Below, in pieces: positions 13,356 through 24,808 of a stretch of DNA of 64,000 bases. Location of the stretch: NCBI GenBank assembly GCA_022432975.1, contig CM039505.1, forward strand, positions 53,829,141 through 53,893,140, given 5' to 3'. The translations under genes and the position numbers were made by a program. The stretch comes from Begonia masoniana. Its lineage: Eukaryota; Streptophyta; Magnoliopsida; Cucurbitales; Begoniaceae. Every line of letters begins with the position of its first letter. The first letter of the stretch is position 1. Under the pieces are notes generated by a model. The model was not told the DNA's origin. It saw nothing but the letters and a program-made list of their open reading frames with translations, and did not search any database.

Positions 13356-13955
13356 CTGTAAGAATTAAACAAGACAGCGCCAAAGCACGATACATATACG
13401 AGGAAATTAAAAGGTCACATGCAATCATACAATCTCGTGGGAGAAGATCTTTCCAGCTGGAATCTACACAAACAGGTCACACGTTCAAACGGAAAGTTAA
13501 ACAAAGATGACATGTGATCATGCACAAGACATGATTCACGATTTTATAGTATTGTATTTTACGTTCATTGCTTATTTATTTAATTAATTTTAATGTGTAG
13601 CCTTTAATGGCACAAAGTATTGATTAATACAGAAAAAGTGTGAATTAAAATTGATTGTTTTTTTGAGAGGGATTCGATTAGTTATTGAGAAGAACAAGAT
13701 CTTCTCAAGTCCCGCGTGAAGAATCTCGCTTGAATTGTGTGGTTCTACCAACGAAGTTGGCATGGTCAAGCTCCTGTTTTGATAGCTTTGTGCAGCCAAA
13801 AGGTGTGGCTCGGGTCAAGCTGCATGTTAGGAGAACTAGGGTTCTATCGAATGCTTTGATTGAGTCTGAGTCCACATGGTTCTTGCATCGTAAGGCGTTC
13901 CTTTGAATTATATGCGTTGTGTGGGTCCCGCGTCTTCGATCCGAGGTTCGCATCA

Positions 13956-16900
13956 GTTTAACTGGAAACTGATGAGAACGACGTGTACTGAGGGAACCAA
14001 AGACCGCATGGACGCCAAAAGTAAGACTTAGGTAAGTCTTGATGAAGTATTAAGAAAGTATTCAATCGAGTTGTTCTAAAAGAGTTGAACATATCAAGCA
14101 AATGAGCGTTGACTGTACATGACCTGGGATTAGAAACCTAAAGTTATCCATTCACTTCAAGGTATTAAACTTGAAGGATGAGAAACGGGACGTGTACTGA
14201 GGACCCAATAACCTACGGACGGTAATAGACTTAGAATGCTTCTTTGGGATGAAGTATAAGAAGGTCCTGTCAATCGATTGTTCCAAAAGAGTTAAACGCA
14301 TCAAGCAATGAGGGGTTGAATGCTTACATGCCTTGTGGTTAGAACTAAGTAACCATTTCACCTTCAAGGTTTAATAGAAGTGTGAGAACGACGTGGACTG
14401 AGGACAAAATAACCTTCATGGCACGCAGGTAAGTAAAACTTAGTAATGCTCTGATGCAGTATAAGAAAGTCATTCAATCGATTTGTTCAAAAAAGTTGAA
14501 AGTATCAAGAAAATGAGGGTTGGCTGTTACATGAATTGTGGTTATAACCTAGTTACCATTTCACCACAGGTTAATTATAGATAGTGATGAGAACGCGTTG
14601 TACTGAGGATCCAAAAACTTCATGGACGCGTAGTACGACTTAGTAAAGCTCATTATGAAGTATAAGAAAGTTCATATCAATTGATTGTTCCAAAACGAGT
14701 TGAACGGTATCAAGCAAATGAGGTTGATGTTAAATGACTTGTGGTTCGAAACCTAGTTAACCATTTCACCTTCAAGGTTTACTAGAAGTGATGAGAAACG
14801 CCGTGTATCTGAGGCCAATAACCTTCATGGCGCGAAATAAGACTTAGTAAGCTCATGCTGAAGTAAAAAAGTTCACTTCAATGATTGGTTCCACAAAGAG
14901 GTGAAGTAGGAAGCAAATGAGGTTGACTGTTACCGACCTTGTGGTTAGAACTAAGCTTAACATTCACCTTCAAGGTTTAACAGAATTGATGAGGAACGCG
15001 TGTAATGAGGATCCAAAACCTTCATGGACGCGTAAGTAAGATTCGTAAAGCGCATGATGAAGTATAAAAACGTTCACTCATTGATTTTCCAAAAGAGTGA
15101 AGTATCAAGCAAATGAGTTGAATGTTACATACTTGGTGCGATAGAAACAAGTTACATTCACCTTCAAGGTTTAACTAGAGTGATGAGAACGGTGTACTGA
15201 GGATCCAATAACCTTCATGGACGCGTAAGTAAGACGTAGTAAGTCATTGATGAGTATAAGCAAGTCCTTCATTGATGTTGTTCCAAAGAGTTGAACGGTA
15301 TCAAGCAAATGAAGCGTGACGGTTACAGACTTGTGGTTCGACCATAAGTTAACCAGGTACCTTCAAGGGTAACTAGAAGTGATGGAACGCCGGTCTGAGG
15401 ATCCATACCTGCATGACGCGGAAGTAAGACTTAGTAAAGCAAGATGAAGGATAAGAAAAGGTCCTTCACTTGATTTTTCCAAAGAGTTGAACTGTTAGCA
15501 AGCAAATGAGGTTGGAATGTAAATGACTTGTGGTTAGAACTAAGTTAACCATTTCACCTTCAAGATTTAACTAGAAGTGATGAGAACGACCGTGTAACTG
15601 AGGTGCAATAACCTTCATGGACGTGTCTACGGAACTTAGTAAAAGCCTCAGGATGAAGAAGAAAGTTCACTTCAATTGATGTGTTCAAAAGAGTGAACGT
15701 ATCAAGAAAATGAGGTTGACTGTACACTGACTTGTCGTTAGAAACCTAGTGCACCATTTCACCTTCAGGTAAATAGAGTGAGAGCACGCGTGTACTTTAG
15801 GACACAATACTCCATGCGACGCGTAAGTAGACTTAGTAAAGATCATGATGAAGTAATCAGAAGTTCACTTCAATGATTTTGTTCAAAATAGTTGAACGTA
15901 GCAAGCAAAGAGTTGACTGTTACCTGACTTTGTTAGAACCCTAGGTTAACCATTTCACCTTCAAGGTTTAACAGAAGTGGATGAAACGCCGTGTACTGAG
16001 GATCCAATAACCTTCATGGACGCGTAAGTAAGAAACTTATTAAACTCATGATGCAGTATAAGAAGTTCACATTCATTGTTTTTCCAAAAGAGTTGAACGT
16101 ATCAAGCAAATGAGTTGACTATTTTTTTTGTTACATGACTTGTGGTTGAACCTAAGTTAACCATTTCACCTTTCCAGGTTTAACTATAAGTGAGACTCCG
16201 TGTACTGAGGTACAATAACCTGCATGGACTTTAGTAAGACTTAGTAAGCTCATGTGAATTATAAGAATTCCATTCATTGATTTGTTCCAAAAGAGTTGAA
16301 CGTACAAGCAATGATGTTTACTTTTCCATTACTTGTATTAGAACCTAAGTTACCATGTCACCTTCAGGTTTAACAGATGGGAAACGCCGTGTACTTAGGA
16401 CACATAACCTTCATGGAAACCGCGTTAGTAAGACTTAGTAAGCTCATGATGCGTTAAGCAAGTCACTTCAATCGATTTGTTCCAAATAGTTGAACGTATC
16501 AAGCAAATGAGGTTGAACTGTTACTTGACTTGTGGTTATAACCTAAGGTTAGACATTTCACCTTCAAGTTTAACTTGAATGATGATACGACTGTATGAGA
16601 CAACAATAACTTCATGGACGCGTAATTAATCTTATAAGCTCTTGAATTAATTTATAAGAAAGTTCACTATTCAATCGATTTGTTCCAAAAGAAGTTGAAC
16701 GTCACGCAAATGAGGTTGACTGCTACATACTTGTGGTAGAACCTAAGTTTACCATTTCACACTTCAAGGTCTACCTTGAAGTGATGGAACGCGAGTACTT
16801 AGGACCCATACCCTTCCTGGACGCGTAAGTAAGACATAGTAATGCTCTTGATGAAGTATAATAAACTCACTTCAATCGATTTTGGTTCCAAAAGAGTTGA

Positions 16901-18122
16901 ACGTATCAAGCAAATTAGTTTGACTGTTAGATGACTTGTGTAGAACCCTAATTAACCATTTTCCCTTCCAAGTTATAACTAGAAGTAATGAAACGACGGT
17001 ACTAAGGACCAAAATAACCTTCCTGGACAGTAGTAAAACGTAGAAAATGCTCTTGATGAAGTATAAGAAAGTTCACTTCAATCGATTTTGTGCCAAAGAG
17101 TTGGAACGTATCAACAATAAGGTAACTGTTACATGACTTGTGGTTAGAACCTAAGTTAACCATTTCCACCCTTCAATGTTTACTAGAAGTGATGAAACGC
17201 CGTGTAATGAGGATCCAATAACCTGCAGGACGCGAAGTAAGGACTTAGTAAAGCTCTGATGAGTTATAAGAAAAAAAAAGTTTCACTTCAATTGATTTGT
17301 TCCCAAGAGGTGAACGTATCAAGCAAATGAGGTTGACTGTTACATACTTGTGTTAGAAGCGAAGTAACCATTTCATTCACCGTCAAGGTTTAACTAGAAG
17401 TGATGAACAAGACGTGTACGTAGGACACATAAACCTTCATGGACGCGTAAGTAAACTTAGTAATGCCGTGATGAAGTTAAGACATTCACTTTAATCGATT
17501 TGTTCCAAAAGAGTTAACGTATCAAGCAAATGAGGTGACTGTTACATGACTTGTGGTTAGAACCTAAGTTAGACATTTCAACCTTCAAGGTTAACTGAAA
17601 GATGAGAACGACGTGTATTGAGGACACAATACCTTCCATGGACGCTTAATTAAGTCTTAGTAATTCTTCTGGATTAAGTATAAGAAAGTTCACTTCAATT
17701 GATTTTTTTTTTCCAAAAGAGTTGAACGGAATAAAGCAATGAGGTGACTGTACATGATTTGGTTTAACCGAGTCACCATTTCACCATCAAGGTTTAACTA
17801 GAAGTGATGAGAACGCCGAGTAATGAGGATCCACTAACCTTCCATGGACCGCGTAAGTCATTAGTAAAGCTCATGAGAGTATAAAAAAGTTCACACTTCA
17901 ATTGATTTGGTCACCAAAAGGTGAACGTATGCAAAGCAATGAGGTTGAACTGTTACATGACTTGTGTAGAACCTAAGTTAACCATTTCACCTTCACGGTT
18001 TAACTAGAAGTGGATGAAACGCCGTTGACTGGGAGGATCCATAACCTTCATGGACGCGAGTAAGACTTATAAAGCTCACTGATGAAGTTAAGAAAGTTCA
18101 CTTCAATTGATTTGTTCCAAAA
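13956..18122 (+). repeat. Satellite array A, second part (A1 and A2 monomer types)
   Basis: About 20 monomers in the same orientation and phase as 1-7405. Most belong to a variant type (A2) marked by 'aactagaagtg', 'gccgtg', 'gaggatcc' and 'aaagctcatgatg'; the ATCGAT site is changed to caattgat. A1-type copies return around 16440-16900 and 17470-17650. Single-base indels are frequent throughout. The array ends abruptly at 18122 after 'ttgttccaaaag'. Confidence 0.95.
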
Positions 18123-18640
18123 GCTTTTTTCTTCCCTCGGCTCCTGCCTTAATACATGTTATTAAAGATAAAGATGAACACGAATGGTGAATGGTTTATT
18201 AACTATTCTCTTTAAATTGTGGTACTCATGTATATCTGTCAGTATGCATCTCCTTACTAATTAGCTTATAGTTAAACCTTATGGTGTAGGTGAAGAAGTT
18301 CGTGAGGATGTTACGTTCAAAGAGATGCTTAAGGCTGGTTTGGTGAGTATGCCAAGGTGACATTGTGGGACTGGAGAGGCGATTTATTACCCCTTGTTAA
18401 GACTCTTTGGTTACAGTCTGTTCAAGAATATGGTAGTTTAAGTAGATTGAGATTATTTTAAACGTTGAGCTTGAAACTGTCTAGGCGGATCCTGATCAGG
18501 AATGATTTATCGTTGTATAAATTGTCTGTTGCTTAATTCTTCCCTATATGCATTTTGCAAATGAGTTGTTGTTTTCTTTCTGTTGAGGATGTCATGATGA
18601 TTTAGAGTTCTCTACCGTAAGACGGAAGCTGGAAGAGGTA
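18123..18640. other. Unassigned non-satellite sequence with an exon-like stretch
   Basis: Begins with a T-rich stretch where the satellite ends. At 18290-18460 on the plus strand, after an acceptor-like tgtag, one frame reads EEVREDVTFKEMLKAGL and, after a one-base shift, EYAKVTLWDWRGDLLPLVK. That is more protein-like than the surroundings, but I do not recognise the family. It could be an exon remnant or chance. Confidence 0.25.
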
Positions 18641-18955
18641 GTCGTCCGCTGACGTCATCGCATATGCCCGAAGTGTTATCATTTGAAAAAAGTGGTTTAG
18701 TAGTCCTTCCGGCTGACGTCATCGCAGATGCGAGGTATTGTTTGATGGATTAGTCTTCCTCTCCGTCCCCCCGCTGACGGCCATCGGCAAATGCCGAGGG
18801 TAATTGTTTGTAGGTTAGTCTTTTTCCGGTTGCCGGCCAGCGGCAGTCCCGAAGGTTTTGTTTGATGGTTTATGGTCTTCCGGCTGACGTCAGCGCAATG
18901 CCGAGGATAGTTGTATGATTGTTCGTCTCCGACGACGCCACCCCGAAGATTAAAT
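18641..18955 (+). repeat. Degenerate minisatellite with TGACGTCA core (~50-65 bp unit)
   Basis: Five to six diverged copies with the pattern gtcttccgg-CTGACGTCA-tcgcagatgccgagg-ttgtttgatggtttag. Copies begin near 18641, 18703, 18755, 18820, 18875 and 18927. The palindrome TGACGTCA is kept in three copies. No coding potential. Confidence 0.75.
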
Positions 18956-19084
18956 GTGTTTTGCATTTAGGGACCGGTGATGTTTTAATTAGCACGCGAG
19001 GCCCACTGCCCACCAACGGAAGATCTCCTTTTAGGTAGGTTGCGAGTCACAGCGTAATGCACGTGAATGACCGGACGACTAAGT

Positions 19085-19184
19085 NNNNNNNNNNNNNNNN
19101 NNNNNNNNNNNNNNNNNNNNNNNNNNNNNNNNNNNNNNNNNNNNNNNNNNNNNNNNNNNNNNNNNNNNNNNNNNNNNNNNNNNN
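19085..19184. other. Assembly gap (100 N)
   Basis: Exactly 100 N, the usual placeholder for a gap of unknown length. Sequences on the two sides need not be neighbours. Confidence 0.99.
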
Positions 19185-19739
19185 TAGATTTAAATTACAC
19201 ATAGGTAAAATAATATATAAAAATTTTCTAAAAATATGTTTGCCAAAAAATATGCCAACCCATACAACATTTACAATTTGTATCCTTAGAAGGGTATTAA
19301 ACCCTATTGAGGGCTGTAGCAGTAGCTTTGAACTTTGAAATAAAAATTATATGGTCTCTTGCAAAATCCATTACATTTCTCCGACTTTTGTGGTCGTTTG
19401 TGTATGTTGTACTTAATTGATTTTTTATTCATGCGAGTTATGCAAAGTGACTTTTACTTCATCTACCACACGTTTTGAGGTGATAATTTTTGTGGAGTTT
19501 AAGAATCCCACAATTATCAAGTGAAAGTCATGGCTTCTTCTTTATTTAAGAGAGTCATAAAACTGTAAGGGTTGTAGAATCATTCGATCGGCTCGCACCT
19601 CTCGTTTATTTCATAACTTTAATCTCCTTGGAATTTGATTATGAAATTGGAGAGTTCCTTTTCATCGAAACTTATGATTCAGTCCAAAATTGTGCGAAGA
19701 GTCGTCAATTGGAGCCATTTTTCTCCACCATCGACCTTG
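19185..19739. other. Unassigned AT-rich non-coding sequence
   Basis: No recognisable protein or RNA gene. A TATA-like 'tatttaagagag' near 19542, followed by a C/T-rich stretch, resembles the promoter part of an LTR, but no termini or partner repeat can be found. Confidence 0.3.
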
Positions 19740-19764
19740 CTCTCTCTCTCTCTCTCTCTCTCTC
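19740..19764. repeat. (CT)n microsatellite
   Basis: About twelve uninterrupted CT units followed by cccgcc. Confidence 0.95.
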
Positions 19765-19839
19765 CCCGCCAATGGAAGAGAAGAGAAGGAATGGTTTTAA
19801 ATAAATATGATTCTAAATTAAATAAAAATATTTATGTCT

Positions 19840-19841
<2 letters not shown>

Positions 19842-19893
<52 letters not shown>
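19842..19893. repeat. 52-base T run
   Basis: An uninterrupted T run. On the minus strand it is a run of A placed exactly where the RT frame reaches a lysine codon (…LYAKVSK). It could be a poly(A) tail of a retrocopy, a tract at a breakpoint, or a sequencing or assembly artefact. Confidence 0.95.
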
Positions 19894-19894
<1 letters not shown>

Positions 19895-20350
19895 GACACC
19901 TTGGCATAAAGTGGTTGCTGTTTCAGGTTGTCAAAACTCCTCTTAAGTGTTCTCCGTGTCATCTTCAGTCTGTGAGTAATACGAATATCATCTATGAATA
20001 CAATCCACAAACTTCTCCCGATATTCACGAAACACTCGGTTTCATCAAATCATAAAAAGTTGCAGGTGCATTGGTTAGCCCAAACGACATTACAAGGAAT
20101 TCATAATGTCCCATAGCATTTCCTGAAGGCTGTCTTGGTATATCCTCCTCCTTAACCTTAGTTGGTAGTACCCCAAACGCACGTTCAATCCTTGTTGAAA
20201 ACACTTTAGCTCCTTGTACTTGGTGTCAAACAAAGTGCAGCATCGGGCAAGGGGTACTTGTTTCTTATTGTCAACTTATTCGGTTCGCGTAGTTCAATGC
20301 ACATCCTTAAGGAACCATCGTTTCCTTTTTAACAAATAAGTACAGGTGCA
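19894..20350 (-). pseudogene. Reverse transcriptase fragment (E1)
   Basis: RT copies retrotransposon RNA into cDNA. On the minus strand, in order: a 'LFVKK-E' start with 'CALNYA' (normally CIDYRE), 'GAKVFSTRI', 'VKEEDIP', then YEFLVMSFGLTNAPATF and finally FIDDI followed by LYAKVSK. These are the fingers/palm signatures of Ty3/gypsy RT, including both catalytic Asp of the FIDD box. Several frame changes separate the blocks, and the domain stops at the T run at 19893. Confidence 0.88.
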
Positions 20351-20756
20351 TCCAGGGAGAACTACTAGAGCGTATAAACCCCTTGTCCACGTAATCCTGC
20401 GTTGAATTTTAATTCCGTCAGCTCAACATGTCCATACGGTAGGATTCTTAAACACAGGTATGCTCAGATAAGTATATAAATCACAAACTATATTTCTCTA
20501 TCAAGTAGTAATCCTGGCAATCATCCAAGATACTTCGGGAACTATCGGACTTATAGAACTATCTTGTACTTCTATCTTTATTTTCCTCCACCCGTATCCA
20601 TTATACGTTAAGTACCTTTCACAACCACTCGCAACATCCTGGCGTCTCCATGAAAATAGAATCGTTATCTTACTTATTTTGGTATGGCTTGGAAGGTGTA
20701 CCGATTCTCCATGTGGGGGTCTGAAACTCCATAATCCTGACCTAACAACTTAGCGT

Positions 20757-21060
20757 GGGCATAATGTCTGGTAACCAATCCATTCCAATAACTTCATATC
20801 CCTTCATGTCAATTACACTTAGTTCCACATATAACTTCTTATCTCCTAAGACCAATATCACCTCTCATTATCTGCTCAGAATAACAAGTGACTTGCTTGT
20901 TGGTACATCACACTGAGGGCCTACATTGGTAAGACTCTTACTTATGCTTACGCGTAAATTAAGGTTTCAATAAAGGAGTGTTGGCTCCCGTGTCTATAAG
21001 TGTATACAGAAATATCACAAATCCTAATTGTCCTGTTATTATCGGAAAAGCTGCATGTCA
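20757..21060 (-). pseudogene. Aspartic protease remnant (E1)
   Basis: Gag-Pol maturation protease. Minus strand near 21010-20965: ISVYT then, across a frameshift, LIDTG / HSFIET, the usual active-site block. GMDWL follows at about 20795-20757, the motif that closes plant Ty3 protease. The frame is broken inside the active site by single-base indels. Confidence 0.75.
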
Positions 21061-21099
21061 ACTTCCATCTTCCATCATGGCAAAGACCTCGTGTCATTA

Positions 21100-22105
21100 C
21101 TCTTGCTCGATTTGGACAGTGGCATGGGGCAATCTCTCTATCTGTCGACCTTGTCACATCGTAGCAATGCCAGAGTGCAGCTTGCACTCGCTATTGTGTG
21201 TCTTCTGGCGTTGGATCATAGAGGGGCTAATGGTCGTTTTCCCTTTTTCTGATCATCATTGGATTGAATGGTCTCTTTATACCTTGCTGTTGTTGGTGTG
21301 GTCCCCTGTTCTGTTGCGGTTGCCATCCTTGTTCTGACGTGGCGGCGGCTGCGCCCGTTACGTACACTTCCTTGGTGTTCGCGCTTGCGCATATGGTTCG
21401 ATATTCACCCTCGCTTTAGTAACTTCCTTGATGGGTCCGCGCTGCGCATATGTCGATATCTCAGCCTCTTCCAGTTCCTCGAGCCTTAGCTATCACTTCG
21501 GCATAAGTTACATTATTATTCCATCAGTCTTTACTCTCCTATACAGACTGGTTTCAAGTCCTTGAACAAATTGGTGGATCTTATCCTCATCAATCATCTT
21601 CTATCATTCTGGGTAAAACCGAGATAAAAGCCTCAACTTAACATATGTAATCGGTCACAGAGCCAAAACTGACGTAACTCATGAACTCCTTTCTTCTTGT
21701 TGGCCCGAATCCTACTGAAATTGCTGTGTCGAAGAAATCGGTCTTACACATTCCCAGTCCAGAAATCCTGCATTAACTGTGCTTCTGGTTGAATCCCACC
21801 AATGTCCTTTGCATCCATTCCAGGTGGAAAACGGCAATATTTTACCTGTCCCCTTCCTCAACCTTTGGCCTACTGAACAGTCTCCATCTTCGATCCATTC
21901 CTCAGCATAAAGCAGGATCCGAAAAAAAAAACACTCGAACCATTTGAATTTCAGGGGTCGAAGTCGGTGACAAACGATCACCACCATTATCATAAGTTGC
22001 GAGTTAGTACTAGCTTCGCTTGGGTTCTTCTCTAGCAGCCATCAGCTAGTCGATCTGGCTAGAGTCTGCATAACCACTCTTCAACTGAGATATGGCATTG
22101 TAACC
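21100..22105 (-). pseudogene. gag remnant (E1)
   Basis: Capsid/nucleocapsid polyprotein. A start-like MVRGSKERL is readable near 22100 on the minus strand. AEEWIEDGD near 21890 matches the conserved AEEWI block of plant Ty3 Gag, and a Cys/His-rich stretch near 21190-21110 (HCYD, CHCPNRAR) is probably the decayed zinc knuckle. Frames change repeatedly. Confidence 0.6.
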
Positions 22106-22281
22106 CGTCATTAGCCTCTCTTTGCTGCCTCTTACCATTTGAGATCCTAAACAAATATTCATAAATCATCCTTACTAATGACATTACCTAAAAACGTAAA
22201 TACTTCAGGTTTGCTGGAGTGTACTCAGTGGCATCTGGTTGGGGGGAGGCATTCTGCAGATCGATTTTAGAACCCGGTTTT

Positions 22282-22293
22282 GCTTTGATACAA
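22282..22293 (-). other. Primer-binding site (E1)
   Basis: TTGTATCAAAGC on the minus strand, a worn form of the initiator-Met-tRNA PBS, four bases from the LTR end (…GTACA). It places the 5' LTR at higher coordinates. Confidence 0.7.
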
Positions 22294-22297
22294 TAGT

Positions 22298-24802
22298 TGT
22301 ACGATCCCAGTTTGCGTCGGCACGTATTCATATGATTTCTATTCATTTATTCTTACTTTCTGCACATTGTTCATTATTAGTATTATTTTTTTTTATACTT
22401 AGAACTTAACATGACTCGCAACCACAGATCTTCTGACAAAACTAAACCATTCAAAACTCCACTCTTTCAACTAATTGAACCACTCATTAGTTCACAAATC
22501 GAGCGAGCATATGCCTCGGTGATCAGATCCATGACATAATCGGCAGAGAGAATGCCCTCAAATCCCTCGACTGATTCTGCTCCGAGCTACCTGGGTTTGC
22601 ATGCACGGCTGATAGGTTACACATCTCCGATCTACACGTGCACGTCGCGGGCTCTTAACAGTTCACACTATCTTTAGAAATACACTACACGCCGCCCGGT
22701 CCGCTAGACAGACAAAATAATGTGTACTCATCCGGTTACGCATAACTGCACTACAGTTCACTACACACAAAATAACGTTTACATCATCCGGTGACTCAAA
22801 TACACTACATCTACCGGTCCCGGTAGATACAAAATTACATGTACATCATCCGGTGACTCAATACACTACTCTACCGTCACTGACGACAAATAACGTTTAC
22901 ACCAATCATCGGTGACTCAAATCACTACTTTTTACCGGTCACTAGACTACAAAATGACGTTTACCTCATACCGTTAGTAAAATACACTCAAATCATCCTG
23001 TGAGTAAAATACGCACTCATCCGTGAGTAAAATACTCAACATCATCCGGTGAGTAAAATACTCACATCATCCGATGATGTCACCGGATGAGTACACTCAT
23101 CCACTCCTATCATTAGCAGTAAAACACATACAGCAAACAACTACAAGCAACAGGCAATTTCTCGACTCTCACAAATTTCAACTTGATAGACATAAACCTT
23201 AAACGAATAAATGTCATAGACTTGTTTAGGATACGTAAGCGGAAGACTCATATAAAACAGAATATCCTAGGTTCTTACAATCATCCTCAAACTCAGAAGT
23301 TGAATCAGACAATTTCAGGTCCAAATTAAAATATGGTCATATCCTACTTAGGCATCAGTTTTCTCATAAGCTTACTGACATAAAATGAACATAATTCACG
23401 GGTCATAATCGCCATACAGCCACGGATCTGAACACCTTTCAGCAACCAAACTCGACATTCTCATTAACTTTGGAATCCTCACCTGATATCTCGTCACCAC
23501 ATCATAAGATTTAAACTATAAGCCTAATGCTTAGTAAGGAATGCAACTAACATGTATTCGTGAATGCACAGTTGAGAGAAAATCATAATCGTATTCTTTT
23601 CATGCTCTTTTCTTGTTCCTTATTCGTATTCTTGTTCATACACTTTCATCATATAGATTAAGGGAGGATTTGTGCCATGAAAGGGGGATTGACAGTTATT
23701 TTGATCATATTCCCTTTCGGGTCGTTTTCATGGTCCCTCTTTGGACTGGGCTTAGGTCAATCCGCCCCCAACTCTCGCTTAATCCAGTTGCATAAGTTTC
23801 ATTTTCATTCTCATATCTTGTTCATGGGAAATACATGCTCATAAATCATTTTCATATGCTTGAGAAGTAAATCATGATGCATGACATGAGTGTTCTAAAT
23901 CATCAGACTATGGAAATATCATACTAGACAGTTGACTTCATAGACTCTATCAGAACATCACATAATATGGTTCTCAAACATCCGTAAATCATCCAGTACA
24001 AACCATCTTACTAACTTAAAATAAACATCAAACACATAACTAATTTAGTACCCTTAAGATGTAGGGCCCTAATGGCCGGGAATCTTAATACATTCACTTA
24101 CCTGGCTTCCTTAGCAAAGTCGTGCACTACACTTCAATTCTCTTCACCTGATATCATTTCACATCTCAGAGTCAATATAGATCCTAAATGTTCTGAAATG
24201 CAAAGCTAGAACAGTCCTAACTAAATATTATCCTAGAATCTGCAGTTAAAGTCATTCTCGAATCCCTTAGTCTAGTTCTCTGTGTGCAGTCTGAAATCCT
24301 AAAAATCGAAAGAGCTAGGTTCAACTAACGATTAATCTGAGTTGGTGTGATAAATGTCTATAATCGATTCGGAATGACATTGCTAAATCCAGAATATAAA
24401 TGGTACTAATGTTACTCGGCCATTGGAGAACTAAACTCCAACATCAAGCTGAAAATAGTACCTAACAAATAACTGACAACTACATTGTCTAACCCATACC
24501 ATGAGCGTAGAGTAGCTGAGAAAAGGCAAAGGAATCGGTCGTCGGAGGAAAGATGACTAGCAGGCAGAGAGCGAGAGCTCGGGAGAGGAAAGTCGTTGAA
24601 TGGAGAATGTCGGCTACAGTGAGGTTTAAGGTTTCCATTTCAATTTTATATCAACTAAGTTCTCATTAATTACCACACTGCCATCACACAAATAGAATCC
24701 AGTAAGCTTTGGCATTAAAATTAACTATATAAAAGGTCGAGTAAAGAGGTGACCGTTGATTCCGTTAAGAAAATCACCTGGCTGAAAATGTCGGGTGTTA
24801 CA
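22298..24802 (-). repeat. 5' LTR of E1
   Basis: On the minus strand it starts TGTAACACCCGACATTTTCA at 24802 and ends at GGATCGTACA (22298), then the PBS. The start is typical of plant Tekay-like LTRs. A TATA-like TTTATATAG lies near 24730. Near the 3' end it carries a tandem-repeat block (22664-23100). The rest is non-coding; small open frames such as 23613-23795 have no recognisable product. The matching 3' LTR is not in the window. Confidence 0.7.
22664..23100. repeat. CCGGTGA tandem repeats inside the E1 LTR
   Basis: About five degenerate copies of a roughly 60-65 bp unit (aaatacactac…taccggtcac…caaaataacgtttacatcatccggtgactc). They are followed by four copies of a 25-30 bp unit (atcatccggtgagtaaaatactc), and the block ends in an inverted copy (tcaccggatgagt) near 23080. 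The block lies about 370-810 bp from the PBS. Confidence 0.75.
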
Positions 24803-24808
24803 GAGAAG

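Larger units (their letters stand above)
7406..13955 (+). mobile_element. LTR retrotransposon without gag-pol (LARD-like), inserted in satellite array A
   Basis: Two direct repeats, 7406-8577 and 12101-13955, are colinear once a nested insertion in the second is removed (about 1.15-1.17 kb each). The left repeat is followed by an initiator-Met-tRNA PBS, which sets the plus orientation. Termini are TGATG at the left and CATCA at the right. The satellite breaks at caccttctcggtt and resumes at gtttaactgg, the same point of the monomer, so this is an insertion with a degenerate 5-bp target duplication (cggtt/gttta, probably GGTTT originally). The roughly 3.5-kb interior shows no gag, protease, RT, RNase H or integrase motif in any frame. 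Family unknown; a heavily decayed autonomous element is the alternative. Confidence 0.85.
12101..13955 (+). repeat. 3' LTR of the LARD-like element, split by a solo LTR
   Basis: Colinear with the 5' LTR in two blocks, 12101-12641 and 13356-13955, interrupted by 714 bp absent from the 5' LTR. It starts near TGTTGACCCG (degenerate against TGATG) and ends in CATCA at 13951-13955, directly against satellite sequence. The inverted pair GAGAAG...CTTCTC near 13687-13706 is a hairpin also present in the 5' LTR. Confidence 0.83.
19894..24802 (-). mobile_element. E1: truncated Ty3/gypsy element, 5' LTR to RT
   Basis: Reading down the minus strand: a 2.5-kb LTR (24802-22298), PBS (22293-22282), gag remnant, zinc-knuckle region, protease, and RT up to the FIDD box region, then cut off by the T run. 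Order and motifs are those of plant Ty3/gypsy; the RT wording resembles chromoviruses of the Tekay/Del kind. RNase H, integrase and 3' LTR are absent. Many frameshifts make every domain non-functional as read, but the DTG of protease and the DD of RT are still visible in the nucleotide text. Confidence 0.85.

Noticed and set aside
1..18122. CENP-B-box-like motif in the monomer
   Set aside because: I looked for TTCG-plus-CGGGA spacing on both strands of the consensus and found nothing convincing.
18641..18955. CRISPR array
   Set aside because: Units are degenerate across their full length, with no constant repeat plus unique spacer pattern, in a plant nuclear context.
23613..23795. Small plus-strand gene in the E1 LTR
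   Set aside because: 60 codons without any known motif inside LTR sequence of an opposite-strand element.
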